DNA from: Gammaproteobacteria bacterium
GTDB taxonomy: Bacteria > Pseudomonadota > Gammaproteobacteria > HK1
Assembly (NCBI GenBank): GCA_022824305.1
Contig: JAJEAD010000033.1
Span: forward strand, 1 to 64,000
Direction: 5' to 3'
DNA: 64,000 nt
Positions 33,556-42,319 of this stretch are shown piece by piece; within the stretch, counting starts at the first letter, position 1; every line of letters starts with the position of its first letter. The position numbers and the translations under genes were made by a program. The notes under the pieces were generated by a model. That model had not been told where the DNA came from. It ran no database searches and saw only the letters and a program-made list of their open reading frames with translations.

Positions 33556-34398
33556 TCAGATTCGGTTTCTCGCGCTCCCCGAGAGCGCCTCGATGTCGCC
33601 CTCCCAGTCCGCATAGAAGTTCGCCGCGAGCTTCCGCACCCCGGCCCGGTGGGCCGCGATCTCGGCGCCACCGTAGTCCGTGGTCGGAGCGGGCTCGTGG
33701 TCGTAGTGGCCGGCCTCGTCCACGCCGAGCACGAGGCGGGCCGACTCCCGGCTCCCGCGATGCACGGAGTCGGGGCGCACGTAGTCGAAGAACAAGGCCA
33801 TGCGGCGGTGGTCCGAGTGGTTGGGGGCGGAGCCGTGCACCACCCCGTAGTGGAAGAGCACGCCCTCGCCCGCCTCGAGCGGGACATCCACCGCCCGGCT
33901 CTCGTCGAGATCCTCTGCGACATGGTGGGAGTGGGTGAGCATGCTGTCGGGGTTGCCGGTCTCGACGTGGCGAAGCGGACCCCACTCGTGCGAGCCCGGC
34001 ATGAAACGCAGGCACCCGTTCTCCGTCGTGCAGTCGGTGATCGCGAGCCAGCCCACGATCTTCGGGGGCTCGACCCGCTCGTAGGCGGTGTCCTGGTGCC
34101 AGCCCACGAAGGTTCGCCCGTCCGGCGCCTTGTTCCGGAACGAGGCGCTGTGGCACATGATGTTCGGGCCCATCACTTCGGTGAGGCGGGCCATGATCGC
34201 GGGGTGGGCGGAGAGGCGATCGAGGCTCGGGAAGAGCAGGCTCGCCTTGAGGTCGAGCTTGCCCACCGCCTCCGGGTACTCGCGCTCGAAGCGCTCGACC
34301 AGGGTTCGGATGTCGCCGGCCTCTTCCCGGCTGAGGATCCTTCCGGTACGCGCGTAGCCGTTCTCGCGGAAGAACTCGGCGGAGTCGACGGCAGTCAT
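33556..34398 (-). CDS. Phytanoyl-CoA dioxygenase (PhyH) family protein
   Basis: A 280-residue Fe(II)/2-oxoglutarate dioxygenase. The iron ligands are His101 and Asp103 (GWHQDTAYE) and His188 (GVVHGSAPN); Arg198 probably binds 2-oxoglutarate. It contains RFMPGSHEWGPL, typical of the PhyH branch acting on small soluble substrates such as ectoine or aminophosphonates. The start is ATG 34398: the strong site aggaggtgat lies seven bases upstream, so the 20 upstream open codons are not used. It is 96 bases after the TauD-type gene, on the same strand. Confidence 0.9.
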   Translation of the reverse strand: MTAVDSAEFFRENGYARTGRILSREEAGDIRTLVERFEREYPEAVGKLDLKASLLFPSLDRLSAHPAIMARLTEVMGPNIMCHSASFRNKAPDGRTFVGWHQDTAYERVEPPKIVGWLAITDCTTENGCLRFMPGSHEWGPLRHVETGNPDSMLTHSHHVAEDLDESRAVDVPLEAGEGVLFHYGVVHGSAPNHSDHRRMALFFDYVRPDSVHRGSRESARLVLGVDEAGHYDHEPAPTTDYGGAEIAAHRAGVRKLAANFYADWEGDIEALSGSARNRI

Positions 34399-34494
34399 CC
34401 GATCACCTCCTGGGCGGCCCGGCTCGGAGACGGTATAGCGGCGCCGCGCTCTCTTCAAGACACTCCGTCCGCGCCGCGCCGCCGGCAGCCGGCC

Positions 34495-35403
34495 TCAGCC
34501 CGAAGGCTCCGAACCCCGCTCGTCCAGGGGACGCGGCAGGCCCAGGGGCACGATGCGGTGCAGGAGCCGGCGGTTTCGCCCATCGTCGCAGGGGCCGATC
34601 GGCCGGGCAAAGTGCAGGGTCGCGGTGTTGTCCCACATCAGCAGGTCTCCGGGACGATAGCGGTGCGCGTACCGGAACTCGGGGAGGATGGCGTGAAGCT
34701 TGAGGCGGCGCACCAGGTGGTGAGCCTCTTCACGCTCCATCCCCTCGACGGCGACGATCGAGCCGGCTGGCGAGTAGAGGCCCTTGCGGCCGGTGACGGA
34801 GTGCGCTCTCGCGAGCGGGCGCCGGGCCGGCGGAGGCAGCGTTTCCGCGGTCTCTTCGGTGACCGGCTGCAGGGGGTGCTCCCACTCTTCCCGGCCGCCG
34901 ACGATCTCCCCCGTGCCCGAGTAGCGGTGGACCGCGACCAGAGGATCGATTCTCCGGCGAGTCTCCTCGTCGAGCGCTTCGTAGGCGGCCTGCATGTCGG
35001 CGATGAGCGTCTCCCCCCCTTCTTCCGGAGCCTGCAGGCAGTACAGCATGGTCGTCGCGTCGGGATCCGCTTCCGCCGCGCAGTCGGTGTGCCAGAAGGA
35101 GGCGCCGTTGCGGTAGACCTCCTGCTCGTTCACCCCGCCCACGTTGCCCACCGTGGACATGAAGTCGAATCCGGGAACGTTTCGCTCGGCGAAGCCGTCG
35201 ACGCGCGGTGTCCCCCAGGCCCGGGCGAAAGCGGCATAGGCATCGGGAGACAGGTCCTGATCCCGCAGCAGGAGGACCTTGTGCTCGACGAAGGCGAGAG
35301 CCAGGGCACGCAGCACGTCCCTGTCGACCCCGCGATCGACATCCACGCCGTGCACCTGCGCTCCGAAGGGTCCAGGCAACGGCGTCAGGGAAAGCTCGGA
35401 CAT
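34495..35403 (-). CDS. TauD/TfdA family dioxygenase
   Basis: A 302-residue Fe(II)/2-oxoglutarate dioxygenase of the taurine/2,4-D/gamma-butyrobetaine group. The iron ligands are His105 and Asp107 (FWHTDCAAE) and His264 (NTATLHFARP); an Arg in GRNRRLLHRI binds 2-oxoglutarate. It likely releases an acid, sulfite or amine from a small substrate by hydroxylation. The start is ATG 35403 (MSELSLTPLPGPFGAQV). With the PhyH and aminotransferase genes downstream it forms a possible three-gene catabolic unit. Confidence 0.88.
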   Translation of the reverse strand: MSELSLTPLPGPFGAQVHGVDVDRGVDRDVLRALALAFVEHKVLLLRDQDLSPDAYAAFARAWGTPRVDGFAERNVPGFDFMSTVGNVGGVNEQEVYRNGASFWHTDCAAEADPDATTMLYCLQAPEEGGETLIADMQAAYEALDEETRRRIDPLVAVHRYSGTGEIVGGREEWEHPLQPVTEETAETLPPPARRPLARAHSVTGRKGLYSPAGSIVAVEGMEREEAHHLVRRLKLHAILPEFRYAHRYRPGDLLMWDNTATLHFARPIGPCDDGRNRRLLHRIVPLGLPRPLDERGSEPSG

Positions 35404-35681
35404 GACCGGAATGCTCTTCGTGACTTGCGAAGGCCCCTTATAGAGCGCAACGGCCCGCGACGCCACCCCGATGCCGGAGCCTGCGATTCGCCGGATGGAA
35501 TCGCTTGCTTCGTCCCGGGCTACGGGACAATCATGTGGGCGGACGGAGGGGAAATCTGCTTCTCGTCGAGCGCCCGCGGCAGGGGCGGGAGCACCGGAGC
35601 CCGAGGCGGGTTCGCGCACACGCGTCGACTGGATCGGCCGATCGGAAGGGGAGCTGGATTGCCGTACGGACGGAATCATCG

Positions 35682-36488
35682 ATGACGCAGACGCGTCCGC
35701 GTCCCGCGCCGCTCGGTGCATTGCCGCTCCCGGGCCCGGGTGAGTGCTGGTCCCTGTTTCTGGACTTCGACGGGACACTGGCGGAGCTCGCCGAGACGCC
35801 GGACGGAGTCCGGGTGGACCCGGGGCTGCCGGCCACGCTCGAGGCGCTGCATCGCGCATTCGGGGGCGCCCTCGCGGTAGTGAGCGGCCGATCGATCGCC
35901 CAGCTCGACGACCTTCTCGCTCCCGCCCGTCTCCCCGCCGCCGGCATGCACGGGCTGGAGCGGCGCAGCGCGAAGGGCGCGCGCGGCCCGGGCGAGGGGT
36001 TCGTACGGGCCCTCGATCCCTTGCGCGCGGCCCTCGCGCCGATGGTCGAAGACGACCCGCGCCTGCTGGTCGAAGACAAGGGGCCGTCGATCGTGCTGCA
36101 CTACCGGCGCGCCCCGGAGCGGGAGGAGGAGTGCCGGCGGGTGATGGCCCGGCTGCTGGAGGGCGAGCCGGCGCTCGCGCGATTTCGCCTCGTGCTGGGC
36201 AAGCGCATGGTGGAGGCGGTACCGTCCGGATCCGACAAGGGAGCGGCCATCCTGGACTTCATGCGTGAGAGGCCCTTCGCCGGACGCCGGCCGGTGTTCG
36301 CGGGAGACGATCTCACGGACGAGGACGGATTCGACGTGGTGGCGAAGCTCTCGGGACTAGGAATCAAGGTGGGGGAAGGAGAGTCCCGCGCCCCTTACCG
36401 CGCCGCTTCGGTGGACGAGCTCATCGCATGGCTTCACCGGCTCACGCGTTGTCCTCCCATGACTCGCTCAGGCGGGTTGCCGCATTGA
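35682..36488 (+). CDS. otsB: Trehalose-6-phosphate phosphatase
   Basis: A 268-residue HAD-family enzyme that removes phosphate from trehalose 6-phosphate. Motif I is LFLDFDGTL (Asp28, Asp30), motif II VVSGR, motif III holds the Lys in GSDKGAAI, and motif IV is FAGDDLTDEDGF. Length is typical. The start is ATG 35682; upstream open codons (from 35505) are low-complexity and unlike the family. Its last 47 bases overlap tail-to-tail with the GH15 gene on the other strand. OtsA partners are encoded at 38416 and 40666. Confidence 0.92.
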   Translation: MTQTRPRPAPLGALPLPGPGECWSLFLDFDGTLAELAETPDGVRVDPGLPATLEALHRAFGGALAVVSGRSIAQLDDLLAPARLPAAGMHGLERRSAKGARGPGEGFVRALDPLRAALAPMVEDDPRLLVEDKGPSIVLHYRRAPEREEECRRVMARLLEGEPALARFRLVLGKRMVEAVPSGSDKGAAILDFMRERPFAGRRPVFAGDDLTDEDGFDVVAKLSGLGIKVGEGESRAPYRAASVDELIAWLHRLTRCPPMTRSGGLPH

Positions 36489-38238
36489 TGATGCCGACCA
36501 GCGAGTAGGTCTGCGGGTAGTTCCCCCAGAGCTCCCGGGTCGAAGGATCGAGATCCTCGGAGAGCAGACCGAGCGGGTTCCGCGCATCGAGCATGGCATC
36601 GAACATCTCGCACGCTTCCTCCCGGCGCCCGAGCCGGATCAGCGCGTCGATATACCAGAAGGTACAGATGTTGAACGCGTTGCGCGGCACGCCGAAGTCA
36701 TCGGCGGTGGCGTATCGGAAGAGATAATTTCCGCGGCGAAGCTCCCGCTCGATGCGAGCCACCGTGGACCGGAAGCGCGCATCGCCGGAGTCGATGAACC
36801 CGACTTCGGCCATCAGCAGCAGACTCGCATCCAGCCCCTCGCCCTCGAAGCTCTCGGCGAAGGCGTCGAGATCGGGGTTCCAGGCCCGCTCCAGGATGGC
36901 CTCGCGTACCGTGTCCGCCCGCTCGCGCCACCTGGCGCTGCTGTCGGGGGCCCCGTGATGAGCGGTAATCTTCGCGAGCCGGTCGCACGCGGCCCAGCAC
37001 ATCAGGCTCGACGAAGAGTGCACCCGGGCCATGGTGCGAAACTCCCAGATGCCGGCATCGGGCTGATCGTGCATGGCGAACGCACGCTCGCCGACCCGCT
37101 CCAGGCGCTCGAGCTCGACGGGCCCCGGCCGGGACAGGAGCCGGGTGTCGAAGAAGGCCTGAGACGCCGCGAGCACCGCGTTGCCGTAGACATCGTGCTG
37201 GATGTGCTCGAAGGCCTGATTGCCGGCGCGCACCGGTCCCATGCCACGGTAGCCGGCAAGCGAAGAGACGCTGCGCTCGGTAAGGCGACGCTCGAGACCG
37301 ATTCCGAACACGGGCTGAAGGTGCCCGTCCGTGCTCTCCGCCTCGTTGCCGCTGATGATGTTGTTGAGATAGCGGAGATAGTCCTCCATCGTCTCGACCT
37401 CGGCGAGACTGTTGAGCGCCCGCACCACGAAGAAGGAATCCCGCAGCCAGCAGTAGCGATAGTCCCAGTTCCGGCCGGTATCCGCGGCTTCCGGGATGCT
37501 CGTGGTCATTGCCGCGATGATCGCGCCGGTCTCCTCGAACGCGCAGAGCTTGAGGGTGATGGCGGCGCGGGTGACCGCCTCCTGCCACTGGAAGGGCAGG
37601 GCGAGGCGCCGGGTCCACCACCGCCAGTACGTGTCGGTGTTCTCCTCGAACTCGCGCGCGGTTTCCTCGACGCCGCCGACGAGGGTCTCGTCAGGGCCGA
37701 GGATCAGGCTCAGCGCTTCCTCGAGCAGGAAGGGGGTCTCGTCGAGCACGTAGGTGACCGGGGCATTGGTGCTGAGTCGCAGCGCCTGGCCCGGGTGCGT
37801 GTAGCGGACATGGTTCGACCCATGGGTCACATCGGGCGCGCGGGCGCCGTAGTCGAAGCGTGGGCGCAGCCGAATCCGGATGCGCGGCGAGCCGCGGATC
37901 GGACGGATCCTGCGAACCAGCGTGGTGGGCCGAAACGTGCGCCCACGCGTGTGGAAGCGCGGGGCGAAGTCGGTCACGAGGATGCGGTTTCCCGCTCCGT
38001 CCACCATCCGGGTCTCGAGAATCGCGGTGTTCTCGCGGTAGGTCTGCACGGAGCCCACGGCGCCGAGGAGATCGACGGCGAAGAATCCCGCACCGGCATT
38101 CGCGTCATCGTCAATCAGGCTGCAGAATACCGGGTCTGCGTCGAAGCGGGGCAGGCAGCACCACACGATGCGCGCAGAATCGTCAACGAGAGCGCCGAAG
38201 GCGCAGTTGCCGATGACTCCGAGGTTGAGTGAGGACAT
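36442..38238 (-). CDS. Glycoside hydrolase family 15 protein (trehalase/glucoamylase-like)
   Basis: A 598-residue GH15 enzyme. It has the N-terminal beta domain and an (alpha/alpha)6 barrel with NWDYRYCWLRDSFFVVRAL, general acid Glu in AGIWEFRTMARVHSSS and general base Glu in GLLSEDLDPSTRELWGNYPQ. GH15 members beside ots genes often hydrolyse trehalose or short alpha-glucans, so it may balance the trehalose pool made by the flanking genes. The start ATG 38238 has a gcggggaac just upstream. Its 3' end overlaps otsB by 47 bases. Confidence 0.88.
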   Translation of the reverse strand: MSSLNLGVIGNCAFGALVDDSARIVWCCLPRFDADPVFCSLIDDDANAGAGFFAVDLLGAVGSVQTYRENTAILETRMVDGAGNRILVTDFAPRFHTRGRTFRPTTLVRRIRPIRGSPRIRIRLRPRFDYGARAPDVTHGSNHVRYTHPGQALRLSTNAPVTYVLDETPFLLEEALSLILGPDETLVGGVEETAREFEENTDTYWRWWTRRLALPFQWQEAVTRAAITLKLCAFEETGAIIAAMTTSIPEAADTGRNWDYRYCWLRDSFFVVRALNSLAEVETMEDYLRYLNNIISGNEAESTDGHLQPVFGIGLERRLTERSVSSLAGYRGMGPVRAGNQAFEHIQHDVYGNAVLAASQAFFDTRLLSRPGPVELERLERVGERAFAMHDQPDAGIWEFRTMARVHSSSSLMCWAACDRLAKITAHHGAPDSSARWRERADTVREAILERAWNPDLDAFAESFEGEGLDASLLLMAEVGFIDSGDARFRSTVARIERELRRGNYLFRYATADDFGVPRNAFNICTFWYIDALIRLGRREEACEMFDAMLDARNPLGLLSEDLDPSTRELWGNYPQTYSLVGIINAATRLSESWEDNA

Positions 38239-38415
38239 GCGTTCCCCGCGCGCTCAGTGGTGGTCGTTCCGCCATTCTCGCGCACACGGCACCGCGGTCA
38301 ATCGGCACCGTCCCTTCCTGGACGACCCCCTCCCGGGACCGCGACGCTCCGGTGGGGACGACGGAAGCGTCCCGGCGCCGGAGCGACCCCCGGAGGGCGA
38401 AGGTCCGCCCCGGAC

Positions 38416-39822
38416 ATGAGCGCAGAGCGGCGCAGCCGGCTGGTCGTGGTGAGCAACCGGGTCGCCATCAACGAGAAGGCGATGCGGGCCGGCGGTCTCG
38501 CGGTGGCGCTGCTCGACGCGCTCAAGGAATCCGGCGGGTTGTGGTTCGGCTGGAGCGGCAGGGTCTCCGACAGCACTCGCGTTTCCACCGAGCGGTTCGA
38601 CCGCGGCCGCCTCTCCGCGGTGACCACGGACCTGTCGAGCGAGGACTACGAGGAGTACTACAACGGCTTCGCGAACCGCACCCTGTGGCCGCTCTTCCAC
38701 TACCGCACCGACCTCACGCGCTTCGACCGCGACGACTACCAGGGCTACATCCGGGTCAACCAGCGATTCGCGCATGTCCTCAAGCCGCTGCTCAAGGCGA
38801 ACGACCTGATCTGGGTGCACGACTATCACCTGATCGCCTTCGGCGAGGAGCTGCGCCGCATGGGGGCGCGGCAGACGATGGGCTTCTTCCTGCACATCCC
38901 TTTCCCCTCTCCGGAAGTGCTCACCGCGCTGCCGGTGCACGACCTGCTCATCCGGGCACTCTTCGCCTACGACGTGCTCGGCTTCCAGACCGAGACGGAC
39001 CGACACTGCTTCCACGAGTACGTCCGCTACGAGGCCGGGGGCCACGTCGATGCGCAGGGCCGCGCGCATGCCTGGGGTCGGCAGGTGGAGACCGCGATCT
39101 TTCCCATCGGCATCGACTCGGCGGAGGTTGCGCGTTTCGCGGTCTCGAAGGAGGCGAAGGCTCACTCGAGCCGCATGGCAAGGGTGTTGCGGAACCGCCT
39201 CGGCGTCGTCGGCGTGGACCGCCTCGACTACACGATGGGGCTGCCCGAGCGATTCCGGGCCTTCGCCCGCTTTCTCGAGACGTACCCCGAAAACCGCGGC
39301 CGGGTGAGCTTCGTGCAGCTCGCTCCTCCGTCGCGGGCGGACGTGCCGGAGTACGTCGACATTCGTCACGAGCTCGAGGGCCTCTCGGGCTCCATCAACG
39401 CCGAGCACTCCGAGTTCGACTGGACGCCGCTGCGCTACATCAACCGCGGATTCTCGCGACGGGCGCTGGCCGGGATCTTCCGCCTCGCCCGGGTCGGTCT
39501 CGTCACCCCGCTGCGCGACGGCATGAACCTCGTCGCCAAGGAGTATGTGGCGGCGCAGTCGGCGCGCGATCCCGGGGTGCTGGTGCTCTCCCGCTTCGCG
39601 GGCGCGGCGAGGCGGGGCGCGGACGCGGCGCTCATCGTGAATCCCTACGATATCCAGGGCGTCGCGGATGCGCTGCACAGCGCCCTTGGCATGTCGCTCC
39701 CGGAACGCAAGGAGCGCTGGCGCTCCCTGGTCGCCTCCGTGCGGGAACACGACATCACCGAGTGGCGGGAGGGATTCGTCCGCTACCTGCAGGCCGCCCA
39801 GCGCGCGGACCGGCGTCACTGA
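38416..39822 (+). CDS. otsA: Trehalose-6-phosphate synthase, copy 1, with catalytic-site Lys replaced
   Basis: A 468-residue GT20 glycosyltransferase, which normally joins UDP-glucose and glucose 6-phosphate. Family motifs are present: [50 protein letters not shown] and [14 protein letters not shown]. However, RLDYSKGLP, whose Lys (Lys267 in E. coli) holds the UDP-glucose phosphates, reads RLDYTMGLP here (Met274, codon atg 39235-39237). The other copy keeps Lys274. It is probably weakly active or inactive, or regulatory; a read error must be excluded. The start is ATG 38416; the flank before it resembles that of copy 2. Confidence 0.9.
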   Translation: MSAERRSRLVVVSNRVAINEKAMRAGGLAVALLDALKESGGLWFGWSGRVSDSTRVSTERFDRGRLSAVTTDLSSEDYEEYYNGFANRTLWPLFHYRTDLTRFDRDDYQGYIRVNQRFAHVLKPLLKANDLIWVHDYHLIAFGEELRRMGARQTMGFFLHIPFPSPEVLTALPVHDLLIRALFAYDVLGFQTETDRHCFHEYVRYEAGGHVDAQGRAHAWGRQVETAIFPIGIDSAEVARFAVSKEAKAHSSRMARVLRNRLGVVGVDRLDYTMGLPERFRAFARFLETYPENRGRVSFVQLAPPSRADVPEYVDIRHELEGLSGSINAEHSEFDWTPLRYINRGFSRRALAGIFRLARVGLVTPLRDGMNLVAKEYVAAQSARDPGVLVLSRFAGAARRGADAALIVNPYDIQGVADALHSALGMSLPERKERWRSLVASVREHDITEWREGFVRYLQAAQRADRRH

Positions 39823-39914
39823 GGAATGGAGGCGCCGGGAACGCATACACTCTGCCGCCACGCCCCTGACGCTTCCCTGCCCCGGCGGTTGCCATTCCGG
39901 CGGAAGGACTTGCC

Positions 39915-40637
39915 TTGATTCCTCTGCGCGACGACAACCCGAGCTCCATCGTGCCGGTGGTGAGCTGGGTGCTCATCGGGGCCTGCGTGCTCGCCTTTCT
40001 GTGGCAGATCTCGCTCGACGGCCGCGACGCACAGATCGCCGTGTTCGCCCTCGGCGTGATTCCCGCGATCCTGTTCGAGGGGGCCCGCCTGCCTCCCGAA
40101 GTGGTGATGGTCCCGCCCGTGGCGACGGTGTTCACCTCGATGTTCCTGCACGGCGGCTGGATGCACCTCATCGGCAACATGCTCTACCTGTGGATCTTCG
40201 GCGACAACGTCGAGGACAGCATGGGACACGGTCGTTTCGCGTGCTTCTACCTCCTCTGCGGGGTGGCGGCGGTGCTGGCGCAGTCGCTGCCGGACACGCA
40301 GTCGCAGGTACCGATGATTGGAGCGAGCGGCGCGATCTCGGGCGTGCTCGGAGCCTACCTGCTGCTCTATCCCCACGCCCGCGTGCTGGTGCTGATTCCG
40401 CTCGGCTTCTTCACGCAGCTCGTCCGCCTGCCGGCCGGCCTGGTGCTGGGACTCTGGTTCGCGCTGCAGCTCTTCAATTCACTGGCCACCCCGCCGGGCG
40501 GGGGCGGAGTGGCCTTCGGCGCTCACATCGGCGGCTTCGTCGCCGGGCTCGCGCTCATTCCGTTCTTCAAGCGGCGCGACGTGCGCCTCCTGCACCCGGC
40601 CCGACGTCCGGCGCCGCGCCGATACCCCGGCCAATGA
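39915..40637 (+). CDS. Rhomboid family intramembrane serine protease
   Basis: A 240-residue, six- to seven-helix inner-membrane protease. The catalytic dyad is Ser138 (GASGAISG) and His204 (AFGAHIGGF); the helix-2 motif HGGWMHLIGNMLYLW supplies the oxyanion-hole His/Asn. Rhomboids cleave transmembrane helices; targets are unknown. The start is TTG 39915, preceded by cggaagga; no ATG gives the family N-terminus. It is sandwiched between the two otsA copies, 92 bases after the first and 28 before the second, so all three may be one transcript. Confidence 0.9.
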   Translation: MIPLRDDNPSSIVPVVSWVLIGACVLAFLWQISLDGRDAQIAVFALGVIPAILFEGARLPPEVVMVPPVATVFTSMFLHGGWMHLIGNMLYLWIFGDNVEDSMGHGRFACFYLLCGVAAVLAQSLPDTQSQVPMIGASGAISGVLGAYLLLYPHARVLVLIPLGFFTQLVRLPAGLVLGLWFALQLFNSLATPPGGGGVAFGAHIGGFVAGLALIPFFKRRDVRLLHPARRPAPRRYPGQ

Positions 40638-40665
40638 CGCCCTCGAGGGAAGGTCTGACCCCGAC

Positions 40666-42072
40666 ATGAGCGCAGAGCAGCGCAGCCGGCTGGTCGTGGT
40701 GAGCAACCGCGTCGCCGCGACCACGAAGGGAGTGCGGGCGGGAGGGCTGGCGGTGGCCCTGCTCGACGCCCTGAAGGAGTCCGGAGGGCTGTGGTTCGGG
40801 TGGAGCGGAAAGGTCTCCGACAGCACGCGCGTCTCCACCCGGCAGATCGAACGCGGCCGCCTCTCCGCGGTGACCGCGGACCTGTCGAACGAGGACTACG
40901 AGGAGTACTACAACGGGTTTGCGAACCGCACCCTGTGGCCGCTCTTCCACTACCGTACCGACCTCACCCGCTTCGACCGCGACGACTACCAGGGCTACAT
41001 CCGGGTCAACCAGCGCTTCGCGCACGCACTGAAGCCCCTGCTCAGGGCGGACGACCTGCTGTGGGTGCACGACTACCATCTCATCGGGTTCGGAGAAGAG
41101 CTGCGCCGGATGGGGGCGCAGCAGACGATGGGCTTCTTCCTGCACATCCCCTTCCCTTCTCCGGAGGTGCTCACCGCGCTGCCGGTGCACGACGTCCTCG
41201 TCCGGGCGCTCTTCGCCTACGACGTGCTCGGCTTCCAGAGCGAATCGGACCGTCGCAGCTTCCTCGACTTCGTCGCGACCGAGGCCGGGGGCCGCATCGA
41301 CCCGGAGGGGAGGGCGCACGCCTACGGTCGGCGGGTGGATACCGCGGTGTTTCCCATCGGCATCGATTCCTCGGAGTTCGCGCGTTACGCGGTCTCCGGC
41401 GAGGCGAAGACGCACGCCGGCCGCATGGCGAGAGTGCTGCGCGACCGCCTGGGCGTGATCGGCGTGGACCGCCTCGACTACACCAAGGGGCTGCCCGAGC
41501 GCTTCCGGGCTTTCGCCCGCTTCCTGGAGGCCTACCCGGAGAACCGCGGCCGCGTGAGCTTCGTGCAGCTCGCTCCGCCCTCACGGGCCGACGTACCGGA
41601 GTACGTGGGCATCCGCCGCGAACTCGAGGGCCTCGCCGGCTCCATCAACGCGGAGTTCTCGGAGTTCGACTGGACCCCGCTGCGCTACATCAACCGCAGC
41701 TTCTCGCGCCGGGCGCTGGCCGGCATCTTCCGCCTCGCGCGGGTCGGCCTCGTCACCCCGCTGCGCGACGGCATGAACCTCATCGCCAAGGAGTTCGTTG
41801 CCGCGCAGGCGTCGCGCGATCCCGGCGTGCTGGTGCTGTCCCGATTCGCGGGCGCGGCGAGGCAGGGCGCCGACGGCGCGCTCATCGTGAACCCCTACGA
41901 CATCCAGGGCGTGGCGGACGCCGTGCACAGCGCGCTCGGCATGTCGCTCTCGGAACGCAAGGAACGCTGGCAATCGCTGATTGCCTCGGTACGCGAGCAC
42001 GACGTCACCGCATGGCGCGAGAGCTTCGTGCGCAGACTGCAGGCCGCCCAGCGCGCGGACCGGCGCCACTGA
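40666..42072 (+). CDS. otsA: Trehalose-6-phosphate synthase, copy 2
   Basis: A 468-residue GT20 enzyme, the same length as copy 1 and nearly collinear with it at DNA level, including about 15 bases before the start and the AQRADRRH end. All expected residues are present, among them Arg269 and Lys274 in RLDYTKGLP. It should make trehalose 6-phosphate from UDP-glucose and glucose 6-phosphate for OtsB. The start ATG 40666 follows the rhomboid stop by 28 bases. The sequence downstream to 42319 contains only a decayed acyl-CoA dehydrogenase fragment. Confidence 0.95.
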   Translation: MSAEQRSRLVVVSNRVAATTKGVRAGGLAVALLDALKESGGLWFGWSGKVSDSTRVSTRQIERGRLSAVTADLSNEDYEEYYNGFANRTLWPLFHYRTDLTRFDRDDYQGYIRVNQRFAHALKPLLRADDLLWVHDYHLIGFGEELRRMGAQQTMGFFLHIPFPSPEVLTALPVHDVLVRALFAYDVLGFQSESDRRSFLDFVATEAGGRIDPEGRAHAYGRRVDTAVFPIGIDSSEFARYAVSGEAKTHAGRMARVLRDRLGVIGVDRLDYTKGLPERFRAFARFLEAYPENRGRVSFVQLAPPSRADVPEYVGIRRELEGLAGSINAEFSEFDWTPLRYINRSFSRRALAGIFRLARVGLVTPLRDGMNLIAKEFVAAQASRDPGVLVLSRFAGAARQGADGALIVNPYDIQGVADAVHSALGMSLSERKERWQSLIASVREHDVTAWRESFVRRLQAAQRADRRH

Positions 42073-42112
42073 GCGGCGACCGGCCTGACGCCGGAGGACC
42101 AGGGGGGAGCCG

Positions 42113-42260
42113 CCCCTTCCGGCGTCCGCGACGCGAGCCGCTTCAGCCGCTCGAGGCTCGCCCAGGTCCACAAGGTCTCGGCCGTCCCGAAGCGCTCGTA
42201 GCCGAGAATGTACCTGGCCACGGTCCAGCCCTCGTGCTCATCGCCGATCCGCTGGTCCAC
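42113..42260 (-). pseudogene. Fragment of an acyl-CoA dehydrogenase
   Basis: On the minus strand, about 48 codons from a GTG at 42260 read GDEHEGWTVARYILGYERF and WASLERLKRLASR. These match the middle-to-late helix region of acyl-CoA dehydrogenases (compare EENRGWTYAKFLLGLERF in the intact gene at 10855). A stop (TGA) lies just upstream and similarity is lost after about 42113, so it is a remnant without either end. The remainder of the gap 42073-42319 holds nothing recognisable. Confidence 0.6.
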
Positions 42261-42319
42261 CGTCGAAGTTCAAGAGGGGCTCCCGGGCCCGCCGGGCGGG
42301 AAAGCGTGCCCTTCCCCGC

